Assembly: GCA_934481375.1 (NCBI GenBank)
Contig: CAKSPN010000045.1
Location: 1 to 10,466 of the forward strand
Direction: 5' to 3'
DNA: 10,466 nt
Source of the DNA: an uncultured Clostridia bacterium
Lineage (GTDB): Bacteria > Bacillota > Clostridia > UBA1381
The notes beneath the pieces were generated by a model. It made no database searches. It worked only from the letters and a program-made list of their open reading frames with translations, and was not told the DNA's origin. Shown here piece after piece: positions 1 to 6,210 of this stretch. The translations under genes and the position numbers were made by a program. Positions within the stretch are counted from its first letter, which is position 1. Each line of letters begins with the position of its first letter.

Positions 1-275
1 AGCGCAACTCCGTCATAACCGGTTATTTCAACATTTTCGTGCTCCTGTGCTTTTAATCGCTCCGACGCCGCACGGCAAAGCTCGTCAAGCTCTTCGTTTT
101 TCTTACTGCCTGCAATTACGGAACCGGCATTTTTCATTATTTTTGGCTGATTTCGGTCAAGCGCCGTCCTGACCAAAAGCCTTGTCGCAAGATACGCCGC
201 AGCCGCCGCTCCTGCGCTTGCCGCCGCCGTTACTCCGACAGCCGTCATAATCATCTTTTTGGAATTCTTTTTCAT
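1..275 (-). CDS. Membrane-anchored protein, probable alpha/beta hydrolase (5' part only)
   Basis: The first 91 codons of a minus-strand gene are present; the rest lies beyond base 1. The ATG at 275-273 follows a clear GGAGG site (minus-strand TGCGGAGGTATTGCT before the ATG). The protein opens with a basic stretch (MKKNSKK), then a hydrophobic Ala-rich segment at about residues 8-30 that would act as a signal anchor, then a Lys/Glu-rich linker. The visible part ends NVEITGYDGVAL. An N-terminal anchor, a linker and a closing 'v.I...DG..L' strand is the usual beginning of secreted or membrane-anchored serine hydrolases of the COG1073 type in Clostridia, which supports the call. The nucleophile elbow and catalytic triad are outside the window, so function is an inference. 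The gene has its own promoter, divergent from the exporter operon. Confidence 0.5.
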   Translation of the reverse strand, partial: MKKNSKKMIMTAVGVTAAASAGAAAAAYLATRLLVRTALDRNQPKIMKNAGSVIAGSKKNEELDELCRAASERLKAQEHENVEITGYDGVA

Positions 276-347
276 AGCAATACCTCCGCACCTATGATGC
301 TGTTATAATATATTATATCCCGTAAAGACATAAATATTATTAAGTGT

Positions 348-376
348 ATTTTAGCATTTTTAAACGGCGCTGTCAA
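348..376 (-). promoter_or_regulatory. Sigma-A promoter of the minus-strand hydrolase-like gene
   Basis: On the minus strand, TTGACA (371-376) and TAAAAT (348-353) are separated by exactly 17 bp. The predicted start of transcription is near 341, giving a leader of about 65 nt before the ATG at 275. A perfect 14-bp palindrome, TATAATATATTATA, lies in this leader at 304-317. The call rests on sequence match alone. Confidence 0.75.
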
Positions 377-385
377 TATGCGGCG

Positions 386-414
386 TTGACAAAGAAAGGC
401 AAATCGTGTATAAT
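386..414 (+). promoter_or_regulatory. Perfect-consensus sigma-A promoter of the ABC exporter operon
   Basis: TTGACA (386-391), a 17-bp spacer and TATAAT (409-414) match the housekeeping consensus at all 12 positions. Transcription should begin near 421, leaving a leader of only about 17 nt that is almost filled by the GGAGG site (427-431). With so short a leader, riboswitch-type control is unlikely; regulation would have to act at the promoter. The -35 lies 9 bp from the -35 of the divergent promoter, and the two form an inverted repeat (TGTCAA, 9 bp, TTGACA; 371-391). Confidence 0.85.
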
Positions 415-437
415 CTACTTATGAACGGAGGATTGAA

Positions 438-1283
438 ATGAACGAAGAATGGACAACCGTTATAAAGCCGAAAACCGGCTGGTTTGATATAAATTTAAAA
501 GAGATATGGCAGTATCGTGACCTGCTTTTTATGTTCATAAAAAGAAATTACAAAAGCGCATACAAGCAAACGATACTGGGTCCGCTGTGGTTTCTTATAA
601 CACCGCTTCTGACCTCGTCTGTGTTTACCGTTGTATTCGGAAAAATAGCGCAGATTTCAACCGACGGCGTGCCGCAGTTTTTGTATTATATGGCGGGAAA
701 CACCGCCTGGGCATACTTTTCAACCTGCCTTACATCGACGGCGTCAACCTTTACGGGAAATGCCGGGCTGTTCGGCAAGGTCTATTTCCCAAGACTTATA
801 ACGCCGCTTTCAACCGTAATATACGCCATGCTGTCGTTCTTTTTACAGCTGATATTAATGATTTGCCTTATGGTGTATTTTGCCGTTTCATCTCCGGGGT
901 GCATACACCCCAACGGCTGGATAACGCTTTTGCCGCTTATGGTGGTGCAGATGGCTATGCTCGGAATGGGAACGGGAATAATCATATCCGCCCTTACAAC
1001 AAAGTACAGGGATTTATCAATCCTTGTGGGATTCGGCGTTCAGCTGTGGATGTACGCAACACCTATTGTGTATCCGCTCTCTGCCGTACCGTCAAACCTG
1101 AGAGGATTAATCCTTTTAAACCCGATGATGCCCGTTGTGAATAATTTCAAATACGCATTTTTGGGCTGCGGCGAGCCGGAAATATTCTCCTGGGCGGTAA
1201 GCTGGGGAATGACGCTTTTGTTGCTGTTTTTCGGCATAATTATTTTCTCGAGAGTTGAAAAAACGTTTCTCGATACTGTTTAA
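438..1283 (+). CDS. wzm: ABC-2 polysaccharide export permease (Wzm/TagG type)
   Basis: This is the membrane subunit of an ABC exporter that moves lipid-linked polysaccharide or teichoic-acid polymer across the cytoplasmic membrane. At 281 aa it has the usual family length. The N-terminal region carries the characteristic run 'LKEIWQYRDLLFMFIKR', then 'YKQTILGPLWFLITPLL' (residues 43-59), 'FTVVFGKI' (63-70) and 'GKVYFPRLITPLSTV' (113-127), all typical of Wzm and TagG proteins. About six membrane segments are visible, near 48-68, 80-100, 125-150, 163-185, 195-214 and 256-273, and the C-terminus 'FSRVEKTFLDTV' is family-typical. The start follows GGAGG at 427-431. The ATPase gene follows 11 bp downstream. 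The glycan cannot be deduced because no glycosyltransferase genes are in view; tagG-like wall teichoic acid export is the main alternative. Confidence 0.93.
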   Translation: MNEEWTTVIKPKTGWFDINLKEIWQYRDLLFMFIKRNYKSAYKQTILGPLWFLITPLLTSSVFTVVFGKIAQISTDGVPQFLYYMAGNTAWAYFSTCLTSTASTFTGNAGLFGKVYFPRLITPLSTVIYAMLSFFLQLILMICLMVYFAVSSPGCIHPNGWITLLPLMVVQMAMLGMGTGIIISALTTKYRDLSILVGFGVQLWMYATPIVYPLSAVPSNLRGLILLNPMMPVVNNFKYAFLGCGEPEIFSWAVSWGMTLLLLFFGIIIFSRVEKTFLDTV

Positions 1284-1294
1284 AGGTGAAGAAT

Positions 1295-2560
1295 ATGAGC
1301 GATGTTGTAATTAAAATAGAGGACGTGTACAAGGAGTACCGCCTGGGTGCAATCGGCGGAGGTACGCTTCAGGGCGATTTGCAGAGCTGGTGGGCACGTG
1401 TGAGAAAAAAAGAGGACCCGAACAGGCGTATAGGCGGTAAGGTATACGGGAATAACGAGCTTTTCACAGCGCTTGACGGCATAAACCTTGAGGTGCGCAG
1501 AGGCGAAACACTCGGACTTATCGGCGGAAACGGCGCAGGCAAGTCCACAACGCTTAAGCTTTTGTCACGTGTTACCGCACCCACAAAGGGCAAGATTTAT
1601 ATAAACGGCAAGGTTTCGAGTATGCTTGAGGTGGGAACGGGTTTTCACCCCGAGCTTACGGGACGGGAAAACATATACTTAAACGGCGCTATCCTCGGTA
1701 TGAAAAAGAGCGAGATAACACGCAAAATGGACGATATTATAGAGTTTTCCGAGTGCGAAAAATTTATCGACACGCCCGTAAAGCGGTATTCGTCGGGAAT
1801 GTTTGTAAAGCTTGCGTTTTCCGTTGCGGCACATCTTGACAGTGATATTATGCTTATGGACGAGGTGCTTGCCGTGGGCGATATGAACTTTCAGAAAAAA
1901 TGTATCGACAAAATGCTATCCGTTGCACGTGATTCGGGTAGAACGATTATTTACATAAGCCATAATATGAATACGGTGCGCAGACTTTGCAGCCGTGGCG
2001 CAGTTATGAAAAAAGGAAAAATAATATATGACGGAACGACCGATGAGGCAATAAAGCTTTATTTCGACTCGTCAAAACGTGAACACAAGCTGTTTGTTGA
2101 TTTTACAAAGGCTCCGAGAGCAAACTTTTTCACTGATAAGATACGGTTTGAGAGTCTTGAAGTGCTGGGGCGTGACAATCTCAGGATTTGCGACGGAGAA
2201 AAACTGCATATGCGTATAAAATGGCGTGCGCTGAAAGACGTGGAGTCGCTGTCGCTGCGAATGATGATTCACAATGTAAACAATGAGCCTGTCGCAACGG
2301 CGGTTTGCCGTGGATTTGCAAAATGCCGTGCCGATGGGGAATATTCGGGAGAATTTATCCTTGACACGCAGGCGCTTGCCACTGGATCGTATACGGTGCT
2401 TTTGGCGGCGTTTGAGCGCAATGAAATGCACGGCGTTTCCGATGCGGACGCCTTATGGCCAGCGCTGTGCTTTGACCGTGACAAAAAATCGGAAATATTA
2501 TGGCAGGCAAAGCTTTACGGCGATATTGAACTTCCGCCGATAATCTTTAATAAAGAATAA
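1295..2560 (+). CDS. wzt: ABC polysaccharide exporter ATPase with C-terminal substrate-binding domain (Wzt/TagH type)
   Basis: This is the nucleotide-binding subunit that powers the upstream permease. The start at ATG 1295 is preferred over an in-frame GTG at 1286 because AAAGGTGA (1283-1289 region) sits 5 nt upstream and would overlap the GTG. From this start the protein is 421 aa. Walker A is GGNGAGKST (77-85), the signature is YSSGM (165-169), Walker B is IMLMDE (185-190, D189 and catalytic E190), and the switch histidine is H223 in ISHNM. 'EVGTGFHPELTGREN' (112-126) and the SSGM form of the signature are hallmarks of the Wzt/TagH subfamily. Residues from about 265 to 421 form an extra C-terminal domain, beta-rich in look, in the position of the Wzt carbohydrate-binding domain that recognises the finished glycan. 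This domain suggests selection of a specific polymer; which one is unknown. Confidence 0.94.
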   Translation: MSDVVIKIEDVYKEYRLGAIGGGTLQGDLQSWWARVRKKEDPNRRIGGKVYGNNELFTALDGINLEVRRGETLGLIGGNGAGKSTTLKLLSRVTAPTKGKIYINGKVSSMLEVGTGFHPELTGRENIYLNGAILGMKKSEITRKMDDIIEFSECEKFIDTPVKRYSSGMFVKLAFSVAAHLDSDIMLMDEVLAVGDMNFQKKCIDKMLSVARDSGRTIIYISHNMNTVRRLCSRGAVMKKGKIIYDGTTDEAIKLYFDSSKREHKLFVDFTKAPRANFFTDKIRFESLEVLGRDNLRICDGEKLHMRIKWRALKDVESLSLRMMIHNVNNEPVATAVCRGFAKCRADGEYSGEFILDTQALATGSYTVLLAAFERNEMHGVSDADALWPALCFDRDKKSEILWQAKLYGDIELPPIIFNKE

Positions 2561-2601
2561 AAAAACGGTGTAAAAAAGTTGCCTTTTTTACACCGTTTTT
2601 T
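2561..2601. terminator. Strong bidirectional intrinsic terminator
   Basis: A perfect 13-bp stem (CGGTGTAAAAAAG at 2566-2578 with CTTTTTTACACCG at 2583-2595) encloses a 4-nt TTGC loop. It is flanked by A5 on the left and T6 on the right, so a U-tract follows the stem on both strands. It begins immediately after the wzt stop codon and ends 32 bp beyond the stop of the opposing small gene, so it can serve both. Confidence 0.95.
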
Positions 2602-2632
2602 CCTCCGAATTATTGGATTATGTAATAAAACA

Positions 2633-2767
2633 TCAATCGGAGCCGAAATTCTTTCCTGCGGCTTTCTCAAATTCAAGTCCCAATTTTATAACTTCGGGGT
2701 TTGAATAATCAAAATTGTGCATTTCAAGAACCCTGTGAAATTGCTCTCTAAGCTCGTTTAGTGCCAT
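2633..2767 (-). CDS. 44-aa Spo0E-like small protein with divergent signature motif
   Basis: A complete small gene with ATG at 2767-2765, a strong AGGAGG site (2777-2782) 9 nt upstream, its own promoter and a terminator just downstream. The product begins MALNELREQFHRVLE, continues through NPEVIKLGLEFEKAAG and ends NFGSD. The pattern (ELR helix, short loop, then EVI.L......) resembles Spo0E-family aspartyl-phosphate phosphatases, which are helical hairpins of about 40-80 aa that dephosphorylate Spo0A~P. In those proteins the second helix carries SQELD; here the equivalent position reads GLEFE, keeping only the Glu and a conservative Asp-to-Glu change. It could be a diverged or inactive family member, or an unrelated small helical protein. 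That the gene is real is well supported; the family call is tentative. Confidence 0.72.
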   Translation of the reverse strand: MALNELREQFHRVLEMHNFDYSNPEVIKLGLEFEKAAGKNFGSD

Positions 2768-2799
2768 AACCAATTTCCTCCTATTTCTACTGTGACTTT

Positions 2800-2828
2800 A
2801 TTTTACATTAAAACTTAAAATTTGTCAA
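2800..2828 (-). promoter_or_regulatory. Sigma-A promoter of the Spo0E-like small gene
   Basis: On the minus strand, TTGACA (2823-2828), a 17-bp spacer and TAAAAT (2800-2805) match 11 of 12 consensus positions. Transcription should begin near 2793, about 25 nt before the ATG, with the AGGAGG site in between. The promoter lies in the 98-bp gap downstream of lgt, so the small gene need not depend on readthrough from the tex-lgt operon. Confidence 0.8.
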
Positions 2829-2842
2829 CTATTTACAGAAAA

Positions 2843-2856
2843 AAAGTTATAACTTT
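2843..2856. repeat. 14-bp perfect palindrome between lgt and the small gene's promoter
   Basis: AAAGTTATAACTTT is self-complementary and lies 14 bp upstream of the small gene's -35 and 9 bp past the lgt stop. On the minus strand it is followed by more T residues, so it might act as a weak terminator for lgt, or as an operator for the promoter. It is AT-rich with no real loop, so chance is also possible. Confidence 0.35.
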
Positions 2857-2865
2857 CGTATGTCA

Positions 2866-3660
2866 TTATTCGACATTTTTTGCTTTTTTTGAAATTACAG
2901 CAAAAGCAACCGCCGACAGCACAATAAACACAAAGGCGATAAACTGCGATATGCCGAGCTTTCCGGGTATCATATACAGAATGTATTTCGTGTCACGCAT
3001 ACCCTCGAGGAACAGTCTGCCGAGCGAGTACCAGAAGGTGTAGAAGAAGAATACCTGTCCGTCCGCACGCTTTTTGTCCCTGAAAATAATGAGAAGTATA
3101 AGTCCCAATATGTTCCAGAGCGACTCGTACAGAAACAGCGGATGTACCGGCGCCGCACCGTTTATGGACATTCCCCACGGGAGGCTTGTCGCTCCGCCGT
3201 AAACCTCGGAGTTTACAAAGTTTCCGAATCTGCCTATCGCCTGACCGATGAAAAGTCCAGGACAGCACACGTCAAAAACGTTAAGCACGTTAAGCTTTCG
3301 TATGCGGCAGTATATGAACGTACTTATAACCGCGCCGATTATTCCGCCGTAAATAGCAAGACCGCCGTTCCATATTTCAAAAATACCGAGCCAATCGTCC
3401 TTAAATTCATCAAGCGCAAACAGGACATAATATATCCTTGCGCCGATTATTCCGCACACAAGACCGAGCATGGCAATGTCCCACACATAATCTTTTTTTA
3501 ACCCACGCTTTTCGCAGGTGGCGCACACAAACCCCAGTCCGCACAAAAAACCTGTGAGTATTATGAGTGCATACCAGTATATCTCCTTTGCGCCTATCGA
3601 AAATGCGGCGGGCGATATATTAAAGCTCAATCCCAAACGGGGAAAAGAAATGTTGTTCAT
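2866..3660 (-). CDS. lgt: Prolipoprotein diacylglyceryl transferase
   Basis: Lgt moves the diacylglyceryl group of phosphatidylglycerol onto the lipobox cysteine of prolipoproteins, the first step of lipoprotein maturation, in the cytoplasmic membrane. The 264-aa length is usual. The family signature GRFGNFVNSEVYGG is at residues 143-156, including R144, N147, N150 and E152. Other conserved blocks are GARIYYVLF (73-81), WNGGLAIYGGIIG (97-109), HPLFLYES (173-180) and GRLFLEGMRD near the C-terminus, whose Arg corresponds to the essential C-terminal Arg of the family. Seven or so hydrophobic segments are spread along the protein. The AGGAGG site (3667-3672) lies directly against the tex stop codon (3673-3675), only 12 bp separating the two genes, so the two are probably co-transcribed and may be translationally coupled. 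Confidence 0.98.
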   Translation of the reverse strand: MNNISFPRLGLSFNISPAAFSIGAKEIYWYALIILTGFLCGLGFVCATCEKRGLKKDYVWDIAMLGLVCGIIGARIYYVLFALDEFKDDWLGIFEIWNGGLAIYGGIIGAVISTFIYCRIRKLNVLNVFDVCCPGLFIGQAIGRFGNFVNSEVYGGATSLPWGMSINGAAPVHPLFLYESLWNILGLILLIIFRDKKRADGQVFFFYTFWYSLGRLFLEGMRDTKYILYMIPGKLGISQFIAFVFIVLSAVAFAVISKKAKNVE

Positions 3661-3672
3661 ATTATTTCCTCC

Positions 3673-5832
3673 TTACACTTCACGCATTGTAAGCGATATT
3701 CTCTTTTTCTTTACGTCCACGTCAAGCACCTTGACCTTGACCGTATCGCCGAGCGAAAGCACATCGGTCGGGTGCTTTATATATTTGTCGCATATCTGCG
3801 AAATATGCACCAGTCCGTCCTGATGAACGCCTATGTCCACAAATGCGCCGAAATCTATAACGTTACGCACCGTTCCCGTAAGTATCATGCCCGGCTTTAA
3901 ATCCTCCATGGACATAATATCGCTCCGCAGTACAGGAGTGGGGAGTTCCTCTCTCGGGTCACGTCCTCTTTTTAACAGGCTGTCTATTATGTCATCAAGC
4001 GTCATTTCGCCTATGCCGAGTTCATCGGCAAGCTTTGATTTATCGTTTGCTCTTGATTTTATATCCGAAATATTGTCGTTTATAACATCATCGGGCGTGT
4101 AATCGAGTTTTTTCAAAAGCTCGTTTGCCGCCGCATAGCTTTCGGGGTGGACGGAGGTGTTGTCAAGCACGTTGTCGCCGTCCGCAATGCGCATAAATCC
4201 GGCGCATTGCTCAAATGCTTTGTTGCCAAGCTTGGGAACTTTCAAAAGTTCTTTTCTCGATTTGAACTTTCCGTTTTCCTCACGGTATGTGATAATGTTT
4301 TTTGCAACCGTGCCGTTTATTCCGGCAACGTATGAAAGAAGCGACGGCGATGCGGTGTTGAGATCAACCCCGACGCTGTTTACACACCCCTCGACAACTC
4401 CGCCGAGCGCCTCTCCCAGGCGCTTTTGGTTCATATCGTGCTGATACTGCCCTACTCCGATGGATTTGGGGTCTATTTTTACAAGCTCCGCAAGCGGATC
4501 CTGCAATCGGCGTGCTATCGAAACGGCGCTCCTCAATGCGACGTCATACTGCGGAAATTCTTCCGTTGCAAGCTTTGACGCACTGTATACCGACGCTCCC
4601 GCTTCGTTTGTCATCACATAATATACTTTTCGGTCAAGCTCCTTTATAAGCTCGGCAACGAGTATTTCGGATTCCTTTGACGCCGTTCCGTTTCCTATTG
4701 AAACAATGTCCACGTTGTATTTTTCTATAAGCTTTTTCAAAACTCCCTTGGCTTTGTCCTTGTCGTGGTTGGGGAGAGTGCAGTAAACTATGCCCGTGTC
4801 AAGTACCTTTCCCGTTTCGTCCACCACCGCAAGCTTACAGCCTGTGCGGTATCCCGGGTCAAGCCCCAGAACAACACTGCCCTTTACGGGGGGCTGAAGA
4901 AGCAGTCCCGACAGATTTTGGCGGAACACCTTGATTGACGCTTCCTGTGCGTTTTCGGTAAGAGTATTTCGTATTTCCGTTTCAACCGACGGCGCTATAA
5001 GGCGCTTGTAGGCGTCCTCTGCGGCTTCCTCGACATATGAGGTGAACACCGAACGCTTTTTGGGCGTGGTGTGTCTGATAAGGTAATTGAGTATCGGCTC
5101 TTCGTCCGTTTCAAGCTTAACCGAAAGAAATCCCTCTTTTTCTCCTCTGTTTATTGCGAGAAGTCTGTGGTTTGCAAGTTTCGAAAGCGGTTCGGAAAAA
5201 TCATAGTAGAGCCTGTACACGCTGTCCTCATCCGATGCGGCTTTTGAGCGGATTACGCCGCTTTTTAAAAACATCGACTTTATCGCTTTTCTGAAATCGG
5301 CGTTGTCGCTGATATTTTCGGCAATTATATCCATTGCGCCGTGTAATGCGTCCTCTGCCGTTTCAACGCCTTTTTCGGCGTCTATGTATTCAAGCGCAAG
5401 GCTTTCGGGCGATTGGTCGTATACGTTTTGCGCAAACATCATAAGCGCGAGCGGTTCCAACCCTTTTTCCTTTGCAACCGTGGCACGTGTGCGGCGCTTC
5501 GGGCGGTAGGGACGGTATATATCGTCAAGCTCCGAAAGCGTTGCCGCAAAGTCTATTGCGGCGGAAAGCTCGTCCGTTAATTTTCCCTGCTCATCTATAA
5601 GGCGTGACACCTCCGCCTTTTTGTCCTCAAGGCTTCTGAGATATTTTAATCTGTCGTCAAAATCTCTTAAAACCTCATCGCTTAATGCGCCTGTCTTTTC
5701 CTTTCTGTATCGTGCGATAAAAGGAATTGTGTTGCCCTCATCTATAAGCGCAACGGTGTTTTCCGTCTGCCATTTTTGAAGCTGAAACTCCTTTGTAATA
5801 ATGCCGATAATCTTTTCTGTTAAATCTGCCAT
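3673..5832 (-). CDS. tex: Tex family RNA-binding transcription accessory protein (S1 domain)
   Basis: Tex is a conserved cytoplasmic nucleic-acid-binding protein, the bacterial relative of eukaryotic Spt6, linked to transcription and stress tolerance; its exact biochemical role is not settled. The 719-aa length is typical. In order: an N-terminal helical region (1-200) with IPFIARYRKEKTG (36-48) and YRPYRPKRRTRA (106-117); a YqgF/RNase H-like domain beginning at VLGLDPGYRTGCK (321-333) and running to about 450; a helix-hairpin-helix region near 485-550 containing VGVDLNTASPSLLSYVAGI; and a C-terminal S1 domain (about 648-717), including GTVRNVIDFGAFVDIGVHQD. All domains appear intact. The ATG at 5832 is preceded by a moderate AAGGAAAGGG site. 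It is the first gene of the tex-lgt unit and is divergent from the mra cluster. Confidence 0.98.
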   Translation of the reverse strand: MADLTEKIIGIITKEFQLQKWQTENTVALIDEGNTIPFIARYRKEKTGALSDEVLRDFDDRLKYLRSLEDKKAEVSRLIDEQGKLTDELSAAIDFAATLSELDDIYRPYRPKRRTRATVAKEKGLEPLALMMFAQNVYDQSPESLALEYIDAEKGVETAEDALHGAMDIIAENISDNADFRKAIKSMFLKSGVIRSKAASDEDSVYRLYYDFSEPLSKLANHRLLAINRGEKEGFLSVKLETDEEPILNYLIRHTTPKKRSVFTSYVEEAAEDAYKRLIAPSVETEIRNTLTENAQEASIKVFRQNLSGLLLQPPVKGSVVLGLDPGYRTGCKLAVVDETGKVLDTGIVYCTLPNHDKDKAKGVLKKLIEKYNVDIVSIGNGTASKESEILVAELIKELDRKVYYVMTNEAGASVYSASKLATEEFPQYDVALRSAVSIARRLQDPLAELVKIDPKSIGVGQYQHDMNQKRLGEALGGVVEGCVNSVGVDLNTASPSLLSYVAGINGTVAKNIITYREENGKFKSRKELLKVPKLGNKAFEQCAGFMRIADGDNVLDNTSVHPESYAAANELLKKLDYTPDDVINDNISDIKSRANDKSKLADELGIGEMTLDDIIDSLLKRGRDPREELPTPVLRSDIMSMEDLKPGMILTGTVRNVIDFGAFVDIGVHQDGLVHISQICDKYIKHPTDVLSLGDTVKVKVLDVDVKKKRISLTMREV

Positions 5833-5911
5833 AATAAAAGCCCTTTCCTTTTACAAAATTCGACAAAAAGCCGATTTGTAATATTTCTGAAAAATAAATT
5901 TAAAAAAAGAC

Positions 5912-5940
5912 TTCACAAATTAATGTATTTGTGATAGAAT
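5912..5940 (+). promoter_or_regulatory. Candidate distal plus-strand promoter toward mraZ
   Basis: TTCACA (5912-5917), 17 bp, TAGAAT (5935-5940) match 10 of 12 sigma-A positions. Transcription would start near 5947, some 300 nt before mraZ, giving a long leader or a separate short RNA. The spacer and -35 are covered by an inverted repeat. Confidence 0.5.
5913..5934. repeat. Inverted repeat, operator-like, inside a promoter spacer
   Basis: TCACAAAT, 6 bp, ATTTGTGA is a perfect 8-bp inverted repeat spanning 22 bp. Its left half overlaps the -35 and its right half abuts the -10 of the candidate distal promoter. That is the placement expected of a repressor operator for a dimeric regulator. No cognate regulator is in the window. 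Confidence 0.5.
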
Positions 5941-5957
5941 AGTAACCGACACAACAT

Positions 5958-5986
5958 ATAGTAGTCATATTACGGAAAAATATCAA
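5958..5986 (-). promoter_or_regulatory. Candidate promoter of tex-lgt
   Basis: On the minus strand TTGATA (5981-5986), 17 bp and TACTAT (5958-5963) give a fair sigma-A match (9 of 12). It would give a leader of about 118 nt before tex. A weaker alternative is TTGTGA (5914-5919 region) with TATTTT 16 bp further. Either is plausible; the choice cannot be made from sequence. Confidence 0.35.
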
Positions 5987-6109
5987 TATTATGTACATAT
6001 GCCTGCTGTGCCGCCTGTTTCATTATAACCTGTTTTGCCGAATTTTACAAGCAAAAATATAAAATGTAAACAAAATAGATTATTTTTGAAAAAAATTTTA
6101 AAAAAGATA

Positions 6110-6138
6110 TTGCGTTTTTTGCGAATATAGAGTAAAAT
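6110..6138 (+). promoter_or_regulatory. Probable mra cluster promoter (Pmra)
   Basis: TTGCGT (6110-6115), 17 bp and TAAAAT (6133-6138), with transcription predicted near 6145. The -35 is imperfect but is preceded by about 50 bp of A- and T-tracts (6061-6109) that could act as an UP element. The predicted start falls at the first of three direct repeats described separately, the arrangement expected for an autoregulated mra promoter. Confidence 0.6.
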
Positions 6139-6146
6139 GGTTACAT

Positions 6147-6176
6147 GGGGAGCGAATTGGAGTGAATGGGAGAGGA
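6147..6176 (+). promoter_or_regulatory. Three 10-bp direct repeats, probable MraZ operator
   Basis: The units are GGGGAGCGAA, TTGGAGTGAA and TGGGAGAGGA, exactly one helical turn apart. MraZ of Escherichia coli is known to bind tandem TGGGN boxes separated by 5 nt upstream of its own gene; the box, period and location here all fit, though the first two boxes deviate by one base (GGGGA and TTGGA). They sit at or just after the predicted transcription start, about 80-110 bp upstream of mraZ, so bound MraZ would block initiation or early elongation. The function is inferred from position and pattern. Confidence 0.7.
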
Positions 6177-6177
6177 A

Positions 6178-6210
6178 ATGAACCATAAACCCAATGCTCG
6201 CTCGCTGTGA
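6178..6210 (+). CDS. Possible 10-aa leader peptide upstream of mraZ
   Basis: ATG at 6178 opens a frame MNHKPNARSL ending in TGA at 6208-6210. GGGAG (6168-6172) lies 5 nt upstream and could serve as ribosome site, but it is also part of the direct repeats and may only look like one. An in-frame ATG at 6166 would give 14 aa. The stop is followed at once by TTTTTT, and the frame overlaps the 3' arm of a leader hairpin (6150-6160 with 6191-6203). This is suggestive only. Confidence 0.2.
   Translation: MNHKPNARSL

Noticed and set aside
304..317. TATAATATATTATA palindrome as a promoter -10 on either strand
   Set aside because: No suitable -35 lies at 16-18 bp on either strand, while better promoters are present at 348-376 and 386-414. 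It may be a chance AT-rich palindrome.
587..1144. Long alternative-frame reading frame inside the permease gene
   Set aside because: The overlapping frame encodes a clearly conserved Wzm-type permease; the alternative product has no family features.
1286..1294. GTG at 1286 as the start of the exporter ATPase
   Set aside because: It lies within the AAAGGTGA ribosome site that properly positions ATG 1295, and would add only three residues.
2822..3043. Plus-strand frame across the end of lgt
   Set aside because: Antisense to conserved lgt codons and to the small gene's promoter; no ribosome site.
5991..6062. 23-codon plus-strand frame
   Set aside because: AT-rich upstream region has no ribosome site, and the product shows no recognisable pattern.
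5989..6186. 65-codon minus-strand frame in the tex-mraZ gap
   Set aside because: No ribosome site, Phe/Lys-rich translation of AT-rich DNA, and overlap with the mra promoter and repeats.
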